NCBI GenBank assembly: GCA_937949585.1
Contig: CALEDW010000306.1
Location: 1 to 12,635 of the forward strand
Direction: 5' to 3'
Length of the DNA: 12,635 nucleotides
Origin: an uncultured Acidimicrobiia bacterium
GTDB lineage: Bacteria > Actinomycetota > Acidimicrobiia > IMCC26256 > CALEDW01
Each line of letters begins with the position of its first letter. Position 1 is the first letter of the stretch. A program made the position numbers and the translations under genes. The notes under the pieces were generated by a model that made no database searches, was not told the origin of the DNA, and saw only the letters and a list, made by a program, of their open reading frames with translations. Positions 6,038-12,627 of this stretch are shown here, piece after piece.

Positions 6038-7390
6038 TCACAGGGCGCAGAAACGCCGGTACCGGTCGGCGATCCCCTCGGCCCAGCGGGCGTCGGGCTC
6101 CACCACCGTGCCGGTGCGGGCCCAGCGACGCGCGTCGGCCATGGCCTCCTCACGCCCGGCGGCAGCCCGGGCGAGGAAGGCGGCACCGAGCGCAGCGCCC
6201 TCGGGCACCGCGACCGCCTCGACCACCTGCCCCGTGGCGTCGGCGAGCGCCGCGAGCCACCCACCGGCGCGCACCCCCCCGCCGGTGGCGACCACTCGCC
6301 GGGGCACCACACCGTGGACGGCGGCGGCGCGCTCCACGATGCGGCGGGCGGCGAACGCCGAGGCCTCCCAGGCCGCACGCAGCAGGTGGGCGGGCCCGTG
6401 GGTGAGGTTCGCGCCGCGCAGCTCCGCCCGGCGGTGCGGGTCGTGGAACGGGACCCGCTCCCCCCGGGGGTAGGGCGCCCACACCGGCACCGCCGCCGGG
6501 TCGGGGTCCGGCTCGACCGTCGGGTCGCCCCCCCCGCCGGCCGGGGGGGCAAGGCCGGCGAGGCGGCGAACCCAGTCGCAGAACAAGCCGCCGGCGTTGG
6601 ACGGCCCGCCGACGAGGAACCGTCCCGGGGTGGTGTGCGGGAGGGTGAGCAATCCCTCCACCGGGTCGTCCCTGTCGCTCACGAGGTAGGTGATGAGCGT
6701 GGTGCCGAGGATCACGAGCACGTCACCGGGCTCGTCGGCGCCGGCGACGATCTGCTCGCACAGCGCGTCGACGCAGCCGGGACCCAGCGCCGGGCCGTCG
6801 GGACCGCCGACCCGCCCCGCCTCCCACAGCGTCGGTACCAGCCGAGGCAGTCCGGCGGGGTCGACGCCGAGCTCGGCGGCGACGCCGGGGTCCCAGCCGG
6901 TCCAGTCGAACAGCGGGTGGAACACCGCCGCCGCCGTGGTGTCGAGCACCGCCTCGCCGCCGAGGGCGTGGTTGGCGGCGGCTTGGGCAGGCCAGAATCC
7001 GGTGGCATCCGGGCAGGCCCGGGCGCACCAGCGCAGGAACCGCAGCGCCTCACCGGCCTCGCCGGTGCCGGGTGGCGCGTCGTGGTCGCGGCCCCGCTCA
7101 TCGCCGTAGAGCAGCCCGGGCGTGCACGCCTCGGCGCCGCGCACCGCGGCGAGGGAGGGGACCATCGCCGCGACGCTCACCGCCAGCGGCGCTTCGTCGA
7201 GCCCGAGCGCCTCGAGCGCGGCGAGCGGGCCGCTGCGCCAGGTCGCCGCATCGTGCTCGAAGCGGGTGGCGGTGGGCACCCGGAACGGGATCGGCACCCG
7301 GGCCCGGGCTGCGACCCGCCCGTCGGGATCGGCGGCGACGGCCTTCACCGAGGACGTGCCGATGTCGATCCCGACGGTGAGCTCGCTCAC
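6038..7390 (-). CDS. FGGY-family carbohydrate kinase (xylulokinase-like)
   Basis: ATP-dependent kinase of the FGGY family (xylulokinase/ribulokinase/glycerol kinase group), 450 aa, slightly short for the family (about 480-520). Visible features: N-terminal phosphate loop VGIDIGTSSVKAV (6-18), LLYGDERG (93-100) with Asp97 at the place of the catalytic base, ILGTT (228-232), the xylulokinase-like YPRGERVPFHDP (307-318), and the C-terminal nucleotide motif VVATGGGVRAGGW (367-379) followed by AVPEGAALGAAFLA. A Gly/Pro-rich insertion (279-301) is encoded by G/C homopolymers. The start is GTG at 7390, overlapping the stop of the upstream phosphatase gene by 4 bp (GTGA), so translation is probably coupled. 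Its place behind a thiolase and a phosphatase does not point to pentose catabolism. No isomerase, epimerase or sugar transporter is present, so the substrate is open. Confidence 0.9.
   Translation of the reverse strand: MSELTVGIDIGTSSVKAVAADPDGRVAARARVPIPFRVPTATRFEHDAATWRSGPLAALEALGLDEAPLAVSVAAMVPSLAAVRGAEACTPGLLYGDERGRDHDAPPGTGEAGEALRFLRWCARACPDATGFWPAQAAANHALGGEAVLDTTAAAVFHPLFDWTGWDPGVAAELGVDPAGLPRLVPTLWEAGRVGGPDGPALGPGCVDALCEQIVAGADEPGDVLVILGTTLITYLVSDRDDPVEGLLTLPHTTPGRFLVGGPSNAGGLFCDWVRRLAGLAPPAGGGGDPTVEPDPDPAAVPVWAPYPRGERVPFHDPHRRAELRGANLTHGPAHLLRAAWEASAFAARRIVERAAAVHGVVPRRVVATGGGVRAGGWLAALADATGQVVEAVAVPEGAALGAAFLARAAAGREEAMADARRWARTGTVVEPDARWAEGIADRYRRFCAL
6527..6550. repeat. G/C homopolymer inverted repeat inside the kinase gene
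   Basis: Plus strand has eight C (6528-6535), GCCGGCC (6536-6542) and seven G (6543-6549). The outer 8 bp on each side are complementary (G plus seven C against seven G plus C) around an 8-nt loop. It encodes an APPAGGGGD linker in the kinase, so indels here would shift the frame. Confidence 0.85.
7387..7390 (-). other. GTGA stop/start overlap, phosphatase to kinase
   Basis: The GTG start of the kinase (7390-7388) overlaps the TGA stop of the HisN-like gene (7389-7387). The same arrangement occurs at 8154-8151 between thiolase and HisN. This decides both start codons and implies termination-reinitiation coupling of all three genes. Confidence 0.9.
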
Positions 7391-8154
7391 CGGCGCCCCA
7401 CGATCTCGAGGACGGCCTGGTGCAGGTGCCCGTTGCTGGAGATGGCGTCGCCGCCGTCGAGCCGGGCCTCGCCGGCCAGGTCGGTGAACCGCCCGCCGGC
7501 CTCGGTGACCACCACGGCCACCGCGGCGACGTCCCACACCGCGATCATCGGCTCGAGGGCCACGTCGAGCGCCCCTTCGGCCACGAGCATGTGCTGCCAG
7601 AAGTCCCCGAAGCCCCGGGAGCGCCAGCAACGGCCCGCCAGGCGCAACAGCCCGTCGACCCCGCCGGGCCGGCGTCCCCAGGCGCCGAGCTCCGCGTAGC
7701 CGAGGTGCGCGTCGGCGAGGTCGGTGACCGCCGAGGTGCGGATGCGCCGACCGTCGCAGAACGCGCCCCGCCCCCGGGCCGCCCACCAGGTGTGCCCGAG
7801 CGCCGGGGCGGACACCACCCCGACGCTCACCTCGCCGTCTTCTTCGAGGGCCACCAGCGTCGCCCACACCGGCACGCCCCGCACGTAGTTGGCGGTCCCG
7901 TCGATCGGGTCGATGATCCAACGGCGCCGGGCCGGGCCGGTGTCGCCGAACTCCTCGCCGCACACCGCGTCGGCGGGCCGGGCCGCGGCGAGCCGGTCGC
8001 GCAGCAGGGCCTCGGCGGCCCGGTCGGCCTCGGTGACGTGGGTGAGGTCGGGCTTGCGCTCGACGGCCAGGTCGTGGGCCCGGAACCGCCGCAGGGTCAC
8101 CTCGTCGGCGGCGGCGGCAAGCTCGAGGGCGAGGGTCAGGTCGTCATCGCTCAC
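7387..8154 (-). CDS. hisN: Inositol-monophosphatase-family phosphatase, HisN-like (histidinol-phosphatase)
   Basis: Mg2+-dependent phosphatase of the inositol monophosphatase superfamily, 255 aa. Metal-site motifs are complete: GEEFG (66-70, Glu67/68), WIIDPIDGTANYVRG (79-93, Asp82/Asp85) and WDVAAVAVVVTEAGG (207-221, Asp208). The segments KPDLTHVTEADRAAE, VRGVPVWATLVAL, VGVVSAPAL and WWAARGRGAF match, from memory, the actinobacterial HisN histidinol-phosphatases (the Rv3137 type) much better than SuhB or CysQ. In histidine synthesis HisN would convert histidinol phosphate to histidinol. No other his gene is present, and the gene is locked into a thiolase-phosphatase-kinase unit by 4-bp GTGA overlaps on both sides, so a different phosphate ester is quite possible. 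Start GTG at 8154, overlapping the thiolase stop. Confident of family, moderately of the HisN assignment. Confidence 0.85.
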   Translation of the reverse strand: MSDDDLTLALELAAAADEVTLRRFRAHDLAVERKPDLTHVTEADRAAEALLRDRLAAARPADAVCGEEFGDTGPARRRWIIDPIDGTANYVRGVPVWATLVALEEDGEVSVGVVSAPALGHTWWAARGRGAFCDGRRIRTSAVTDLADAHLGYAELGAWGRRPGGVDGLLRLAGRCWRSRGFGDFWQHMLVAEGALDVALEPMIAVWDVAAVAVVVTEAGGRFTDLAGEARLDGGDAISSNGHLHQAVLEIVGRR

Positions 8155-9326
8155 CCGGCGACCTCGAGCACGGTCGCCGAGCCCATGCCCCCGCCGGCAC
8201 ACATGGAGGCCACGCCGATCCCCCCGCCCCGGCGGCGCAGCTCGTGGATGAGGGTGACGATCATCCGGCTGCCGGTGCAGGCGACCGGGTGGCCGAGCGA
8301 GCAACCGCTGCCGTTCACGTTCACCCGCTCGGGGGAGATGCCCAGCATGCGGGTGGTGGCCACGCACATCGAGGCGAACGCCTCGTTGATCTCGAACAGG
8401 GCCACGTCGGCGAGATCGAGGCCGGCCCGGGCCAGGGCTTTGGGGATGGCGTGCACCGGTCCGAACCCGGTCTCGGCCGGCGGCACCCCCACCGACGCCC
8501 AGGCCCGCACCACGGCCAGCGGCTCGAGGCCGTGCGTGGCGGCGGCGTCGCCGGCCATGAGCACCATCGCCGCCGCGCCGTCGTTGAGCCCCGAGGCGTT
8601 CCCGGCGGTGATGCTGAAGCCCTCGATCTCGGGATGCAGCGGTGGCAGCGCCGCGAGCTTCTCGAGGGAGGTGTCCCGCCGGGGGTGCTCGTCGACCTCG
8701 AACACCACCGTCGCCCCGTCGGGCCGGGTCACCTCGATCGGGACGATCTCGTCGGCGAAGCGCCCTTCGTCTATCGCGGCGACGGCCCGGCGGTGTGAGC
8801 GGTAGGCCCACTCGTCCATCTCGGTACGGCTCACCCCGCCCCGCACCGCGGCGTTCCAGCCCACGGTGATCGACATGTCGAACGCGGGGGCGTCGGGGGT
8901 CTCGGGGTGGCTGGGCGGCATCCACGGCACCGGCTCGGTTGCGCCCGGCGGCTGCCTGGTGGGCATGGGGGCGGTGGAGATCGACTCGGTGCCGCCGGCC
9001 ACCACCACCCGGTCCATCCCGGCCCGGATCGACGCCGCCGCACCCTGGACGGAGGCCATCCCCGAGGCGCAGTGCCGGTTGAGCGCCACGCCCGCCACGT
9101 TGGTGAGCCCGAGCTCTACGGCCACGTAGCGGGCGATGTCGCCGCCGCCCTGCAGCGACTCGCCCACCTGCAAATCGTCGATCTCCCTGGCCGGCACGCC
9201 CGACCGGTCGATCGCGGCCTCGACGGCCCAGCGGGCCAGGTCGCTCGCCGGGGTGGCGGCCAGGGTGCCCTTGCGGGCGGTGCCGATGGCGGTACGGACG
9301 GCGGAGACAATCACGGCGTCGGGCAT
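8151..9326 (-). CDS. Thiolase (acetyl-CoA C-acyltransferase, FadA-like)
   Basis: Cytosolic thiolase, 391 aa, normal family length. It would cleave a 3-ketoacyl-CoA with CoA to give acetyl- or propionyl-CoA, the last step of beta-oxidation; the biosynthetic direction cannot be excluded. Active-site residues are all visible: nucleophile Cys86 in NRHCASGM (83-90), NEAFA (314-318), His346 in GCSLGHPVACTG (341-352) and Cys376 in CAGGGMG (376-382). GHPVACTG replaces the commoner GHP(I/V)G, a mild variation. The start ATG at 9326 has a strong AGGAGGGAG 2 nt upstream (core AGGAGG at 5 nt). A TACGAT -10 element and a 26-bp palindrome lie just upstream, so this gene likely heads its own regulated transcript with hisN, the kinase and perhaps the P450. 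Chain-length or ring-substrate specificity cannot be read. Confidence 0.95.
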   Translation of the reverse strand: MPDAVIVSAVRTAIGTARKGTLAATPASDLARWAVEAAIDRSGVPAREIDDLQVGESLQGGGDIARYVAVELGLTNVAGVALNRHCASGMASVQGAAASIRAGMDRVVVAGGTESISTAPMPTRQPPGATEPVPWMPPSHPETPDAPAFDMSITVGWNAAVRGGVSRTEMDEWAYRSHRRAVAAIDEGRFADEIVPIEVTRPDGATVVFEVDEHPRRDTSLEKLAALPPLHPEIEGFSITAGNASGLNDGAAAMVLMAGDAAATHGLEPLAVVRAWASVGVPPAETGFGPVHAIPKALARAGLDLADVALFEINEAFASMCVATTRMLGISPERVNVNGSGCSLGHPVACTGSRMIVTLIHELRRRGGGIGVASMCAGGGMGSATVLEVAG

Positions 9327-9349
9327 GGCTCCCTCCTGACGGCGGCGGG

Positions 9350-9355
9350 ATCGTA
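9350..9355 (-). promoter_or_regulatory. Putative -10 element of the thiolase operon
   Basis: Minus-strand TACGAT (9355 to 9350) matches TANNNT. Transcription would begin near 9343, giving a leader of about 17 nt that contains the AGGAGGGAG ribosome site (9337-9329). The palindrome at 9362-9387 covers the expected -35 region, which has no good TTGACA match. Confidence 0.5.
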
Positions 9356-9361
9356 CCGGAT

Positions 9362-9387
9362 CCGACCTGACGACGGCGTCAGGTCGG
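9362..9387 (-). promoter_or_regulatory. 26-bp palindromic operator upstream of thiolase
   Basis: Perfect 11-bp inverted arms, CCGACCTGACG (9362-9372) and CGTCAGGTCGG (9377-9387), flank ACGG, whose central CG continues the dyad, so 24 of 26 positions are symmetric. It overlaps the stop codon of the PHP gene (9379-9381) and covers the -35 region of the putative thiolase promoter. Its 18-bp right part recurs exactly upstream of the P450. Size, symmetry and position fit an operator for a dimeric repressor such as TetR-family regulators of fatty-acid or sterol genes (inference). There is no T-run, so a canonical terminator is unlikely. Confidence 0.7.
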
Positions 9388-10014
9388 CGCCGCCCGCACG
9401 TGGCCGGCCCGGATCGCCTCGGCGAGGCCCCCGGCGTCGCGCACGGTGGCCTCCACGACGGTTACGTAGGCACCGACCCGGCCCGGGGCATGCGCGTCGG
9501 AGGCCCCGACGGTGGGCCGGGGCGCCAGGCGCAGGGTCTCGGCGACGAGGCGCTGCTCGAGCGGGCTGGTCTGGGTGCTCGCCACCTCGATCGCGTGCAC
9601 CGCCTGCCACTGCGGCCAGGCCGCCACCTCGGCCGGCTCGGGTGCGCTGCGACCCCCCTTGATCGCCCGTTCGCCGGCGTGGCGGCGCAGCGGGTGGGGC
9701 AGCACGAGCGCGGTCCCGGTGCGCTCCACCTCCTCCACGAGGCGGGCAAAGGTGTAGCCGGCCCAGAGAGGGCGGCGGAGCGGGCCGAACACGAGGACGT
9801 GTCCGATGTCGGTGGTGAGCTCGACCCCGCCGATGAGCGGGAACCCCAGGGTGCGAGAGGCGTCGGCGAGCTCCTCGTCGCTCCAGCGCACGTCGTGCTC
9901 GGTGATGCACAGCGCGTCCAGGCCGGCCGCCCGGGCGTCGGCGACGAGCTGCTCGAGGCTCGCCTGCGAGCAGTTGGAGCGCAGGCTGGTGTGGGCGTGC
10001 AGGTCGACGATCAC
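9379..10014 (-). CDS. PHP-domain metal-dependent phosphoesterase
   Basis: A 211-aa protein of the PHP (polymerase and histidinol phosphatase) superfamily, a single-domain phosphoesterase with a multi-metal site. Ligand motifs appear in the family order: DLHAHT (His6, His8), TEHD (Glu39-Asp41), GVELTTDIGH (Glu65, His72), LPHP (His107) and SDAH (Asp173, His175). The protein is shorter than YciV/RNase AM (about 290 aa) and matches stand-alone PHP proteins seen in bacteria and archaea. The start is GTG at 10014 with GAGGGA about 6 nt upstream, inside the end of the MBL/Rieske gene; only 10 bp separate the two, so they are cotranscribed. The stop codon lies within the palindrome that precedes the thiolase. 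Phosphatase chemistry is expected; the substrate is unknown. Confidence 0.88.
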   Translation of the reverse strand: MIVDLHAHTSLRSNCSQASLEQLVADARAAGLDALCITEHDVRWSDEELADASRTLGFPLIGGVELTTDIGHVLVFGPLRRPLWAGYTFARLVEEVERTGTALVLPHPLRRHAGERAIKGGRSAPEPAEVAAWPQWQAVHAIEVASTQTSPLEQRLVAETLRLAPRPTVGASDAHAPGRVGAYVTVVEATVRDAGGLAEAIRAGHVRAAPT

Positions 10015-10024
10015 CGGGCGTCCC

Positions 10025-11614
10025 TCACTCGCCCACCCGCTCGGCTCGGATGCGGTGCGCGGGATCGCCGCTGGTGAGGCAACGACCGGTGGCGAGGTCG
10101 AAGCGCCAGTGGTGGACCTGGCACTCCAGCGTCGCGCCGTCCACCACCCCGAAGCGGGAGAGGTCGGCGCGCAGGTGCGGGCAGCGGCGCTGGACGAGCC
10201 AGTCGCCGCAACGCCACATCGGCTCCTCGGCCGCGCCGGACGCCCGGTCGACCGCCGCGTAGTAGCCCTCGCAGTACGCCATCCGCTCCGGCGACAGGCA
10301 CTTGAAGAACGTGTAGAGCGCCTCGTTGTACGGCCCGTCGCGATGGGCCCGGAACCGGCACGACAGGAACAGCTCGTTCACCCAGTCCTCCACCCGGCGC
10401 CGCACCAAGGAGGTGACGAGACGGCGGTCGACCGCGAAGCGGAACGGGAACGACGCCACCGCCTCGTCGTTGCGTCGGGCCCGGACCCGCCCGGCCGGGA
10501 CGTCGAGTACCACGTCGAGGTCGCCGGCCGCCTCGCCGTGCGGGTCGCGGCAGCGCAGCAGTACCGGCGCGCCGATCCGGGCCCGGGTCAGCGGCGCGAC
10601 CTCCAGGATCGGCTCCCACCACTCGGCCAGCTCCGCCACCAGGTCGATGCGCTCGGTGGGCCAACCGGACCGCTCGGCGGCCAGCCACTCCGCCCAGTCG
10701 GCCTGGTACGCCGCGAGGTGGGCGGCCACGTCGGAGAAAATCGCCTCGGGGTGGGCGTCGCCGTCGGGGTGGGCGACCCGCACCCGCCCGTCCTCCAGGT
10801 CGGCCACCGACCCGGGCACCAGCAACTGCCCGCCCTCGTGGCCGTGCTCGGCGAGGTCGGCGAGGAAGCGGGGCTGGGTGGGGAAGATGTTCGACGGGTC
10901 GTCACCGAGGTCGTTGAGCGCAAACAGGTCGTCGTCGAGGAAGCACGGCGGCCCGGCGGCCGGGAACGCCACCGGCGCGCCGATCGCCTCGAGGTAGGCG
11001 CGGGCCCGGTCCATCTGGTCGCGGCGCTTGCGGGCCCCCAGCGCCCGGCGCTCGGCGTCGGGCAGGTCGTAGACCATCGGGTACCAGATCGCCCCGGAGA
11101 ACTGCGTGAGGTGCGCGTCGAACGGTCCGAGCGACCGGATGGCCTCCAGGTCGCGGGGCCGGGCGTCGTTCTGGTTGAGGAACCGGGCGGTGCGATCCGC
11201 CACCACGAGCGCCGAGTCGCCGATCGGGCCGTCGGCGGGGGCGGTCATGGCGAACACGGTCACCTCCAGCCCGCCGTCGAGGCGGACCGGCTCGCCGTCA
11301 CGGGTGTGGACGAACCGGTGGAACCCCAGGTCGCGCAGCGCCCGCTCCAGCAGTTCGAGCTCGAACGCCGGGAGCAGCACCGTGGCGTCCCGGTCGACGT
11401 GGGCGGCGAGCCAGCGCGGGTCGAAGTGGTCGTGGTGCAGGTGCGAGACGTACAGGTAGTCGGGACGGGCGAAGCGGCGCGCATCGAGGCGGTCGTTCCG
11501 GGGAAACGGGAACCACGACCCGAAGTAGGCAGGGGTGAACCACGGGTCGCAGAGGATGGTCCCGCCGGCGGTCTCGAGGAACAGCCCGGCGTGGCCGAGG
11601 AACGTGACGCGCAT
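10025..11614 (-). CDS. MBL-fold metal-dependent enzyme fused to a C-terminal Rieske [2Fe-2S] domain
   Basis: A 529-aa two-domain protein. The N-terminal part (about 1-270) is a metallo-beta-lactamase fold of the UlaG/CMAH type: FLGHAGLFLE (5-14), LCDPWF (21-26), metal motif SHLHHDH (57-63: H58, H60, D62, H63), GDSALVVAD (132-140) and FLNQND (145-150). A middle region (about 290-460) is unassigned. The C-terminal part is a Rieske domain with C478-P-H480 and C498-Q-V-H501, both pairs intact and 17 residues apart. The same two modules, in the opposite order, make up CMP-N-acetylneuraminate hydroxylase, so an oxygenase with an iron-containing MBL site is conceivable (inference). Start: ATG at 11614, immediately before the MBL strand; a longer upstream frame would overlap the divergent SDR start. 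It is first in the minus-strand train, 10 bp from the PHP gene. Reaction unknown. Confidence 0.9.
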   Translation of the reverse strand: MRVTFLGHAGLFLETAGGTILCDPWFTPAYFGSWFPFPRNDRLDARRFARPDYLYVSHLHHDHFDPRWLAAHVDRDATVLLPAFELELLERALRDLGFHRFVHTRDGEPVRLDGGLEVTVFAMTAPADGPIGDSALVVADRTARFLNQNDARPRDLEAIRSLGPFDAHLTQFSGAIWYPMVYDLPDAERRALGARKRRDQMDRARAYLEAIGAPVAFPAAGPPCFLDDDLFALNDLGDDPSNIFPTQPRFLADLAEHGHEGGQLLVPGSVADLEDGRVRVAHPDGDAHPEAIFSDVAAHLAAYQADWAEWLAAERSGWPTERIDLVAELAEWWEPILEVAPLTRARIGAPVLLRCRDPHGEAAGDLDVVLDVPAGRVRARRNDEAVASFPFRFAVDRRLVTSLVRRRVEDWVNELFLSCRFRAHRDGPYNEALYTFFKCLSPERMAYCEGYYAAVDRASGAAEEPMWRCGDWLVQRRCPHLRADLSRFGVVDGATLECQVHHWRFDLATGRCLTSGDPAHRIRAERVGE

Positions 11615-11691
11615 CCGCCCCACAGGTTGGCAGAGCGCCGGGCGCGGGGCCCGAATCGCCCGGGTCGGGGACTTGGCTAGATTCGCCGGCC
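11615..11691. promoter_or_regulatory. Divergent intergenic region between MBL/Rieske and SDR genes
   Basis: These 77 bp must hold the promoters for both directions. On the plus strand TAGATT (11678-11683) lies 8 nt before ATG 11692 with no Shine-Dalgarno between, as in actinobacterial leaderless genes. On the minus strand only a weak GGGGCGG precedes ATG 11614, and I see no clear -10. No copy of the TGACG...CGTCA dyad is present here. Confidence 0.45.
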
Positions 11692-12627
11692 ATGACCGAC
11701 ACACTGCTGGACGGAAAGGTCGCGATCGTCACCGGCGGCGGTCGCGGGATCGGGCGCGCCGAGGCGCTGCTGCTGGCGTCGCGGGGCGCTGCGGTGGTGG
11801 TGAACGACCTCGGTGCCGAGTCCCGCGGCGAGGGCGCGGATGCCTCGGCTGCCGAGGCGGTGGCCGACGAGATCCGCGCCGCAGGGGGCACGGCGGTGGC
11901 CAACCACGATGACGTCGCCTCCTGGGAAGGCGCCGAGCGGCTCGTCCGCCAAGCCGTCGACACCTTCGGCCGTCTCGACGTGCTGGTGAACAACGCCGGG
12001 ATCCTGCGCGACGCGATGAGCTTCAACATGACCGAGGCCGATTGGGACGCCGTGATCCGGGTGCACCTGAAGGGCCACTTCGCACCGTCGCGCTTCGCGG
12101 CCGCGTACTGGCGGGAGCAGGCCAAGGCCCGCGGCGGCGACGCCCCCGGCGGCCGCATCGTCAACACCGCCAGCGAGTCCGGCCTGTTCGGCAACGCGGG
12201 CCAGTCGAACTACGCGGCGGCGAAGGCGGGGATCGTGGGGATGACCCTCGTGCTGGCCCGGGAGCTGGCCCGCTACGGGGTGACGGTGAACGCCATCGCA
12301 CCCCGGGCCCGCACCCGGCTCACGGCCACAGTCGGCGGCGCCGAGGCGTTCATGGCGGCCAAGGAGGGCGAGTTCGACGCCTGGAACCCCGACAACATCG
12401 CACCCGTCGTCGGGTTCCTCGCCTCCGACGCCGCCGCAGATGTGAGCGGCCAGGTGTTCGTGGTGTGGGGATCGCACGTCTACCTCATGGAGGGCTGGCG
12501 GATGATCCACGACTTCGACGCCGGCGGGCGGACCTGGACCCCCGAGGAGCTGGCGGAGCGCAAGGCGGAGCTGTTCGCACCGGCCCCGCACGGCTCGGGG
12601 GTACCGCCGATGGGCTTCGGCCTCTGA
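11692..12627 (+). CDS. SDR-family 3-hydroxyacyl-CoA dehydrogenase-like oxidoreductase (HSD17B4/MFE-2 type)
   Basis: Short-chain dehydrogenase/reductase, 311 aa. The cofactor site TGGGRGIG (14-21) and the acidic NDLG (38-41) after the second strand favour NAD+. NNAG (100-103) and the catalytic Ser161, Tyr174 and Lys178 (YAAAK) are present. VHLKGHF (124-130) has His125 where classical SDRs have Asn, and SGLFGNAGQSNYAAAKAGI together with VNAIAPRARTRLT strongly resembles the dehydrogenase unit of peroxisomal multifunctional enzyme 2 (HSD17B4). A role in oxidising a 3-hydroxyacyl-CoA in beta-oxidation of lipid or sterol side chains is therefore likely (inference). The C-terminal extension (about 275-311) is family-like but unassigned. 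No SD is visible; a TAGATT -10 sits 8 nt before the ATG, so translation is probably leaderless. The stop is 8 bp from the window end. Confidence 0.92.
   Translation: MTDTLLDGKVAIVTGGGRGIGRAEALLLASRGAAVVVNDLGAESRGEGADASAAEAVADEIRAAGGTAVANHDDVASWEGAERLVRQAVDTFGRLDVLVNNAGILRDAMSFNMTEADWDAVIRVHLKGHFAPSRFAAAYWREQAKARGGDAPGGRIVNTASESGLFGNAGQSNYAAAKAGIVGMTLVLARELARYGVTVNAIAPRARTRLTATVGGAEAFMAAKEGEFDAWNPDNIAPVVGFLASDAAADVSGQVFVVWGSHVYLMEGWRMIHDFDAGGRTWTPEELAERKAELFAPAPHGSGVPPMGFGL

Noticed and set aside
5977..6552. Longer N-terminal extension of the P450 frame up to base 6552
   Set aside because: It would run into the kinase coding region, its translation is Arg/Pro-rich and non-homologous, and ATG 5976 has a good SD.
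9362..9387. The palindrome as a Rho-independent terminator of the PHP gene
   Set aside because: No T-run follows on the minus strand. The copy near the P450 has lost most of its outer pairing while keeping 18 exact bases, which fits protein binding better than a hairpin.
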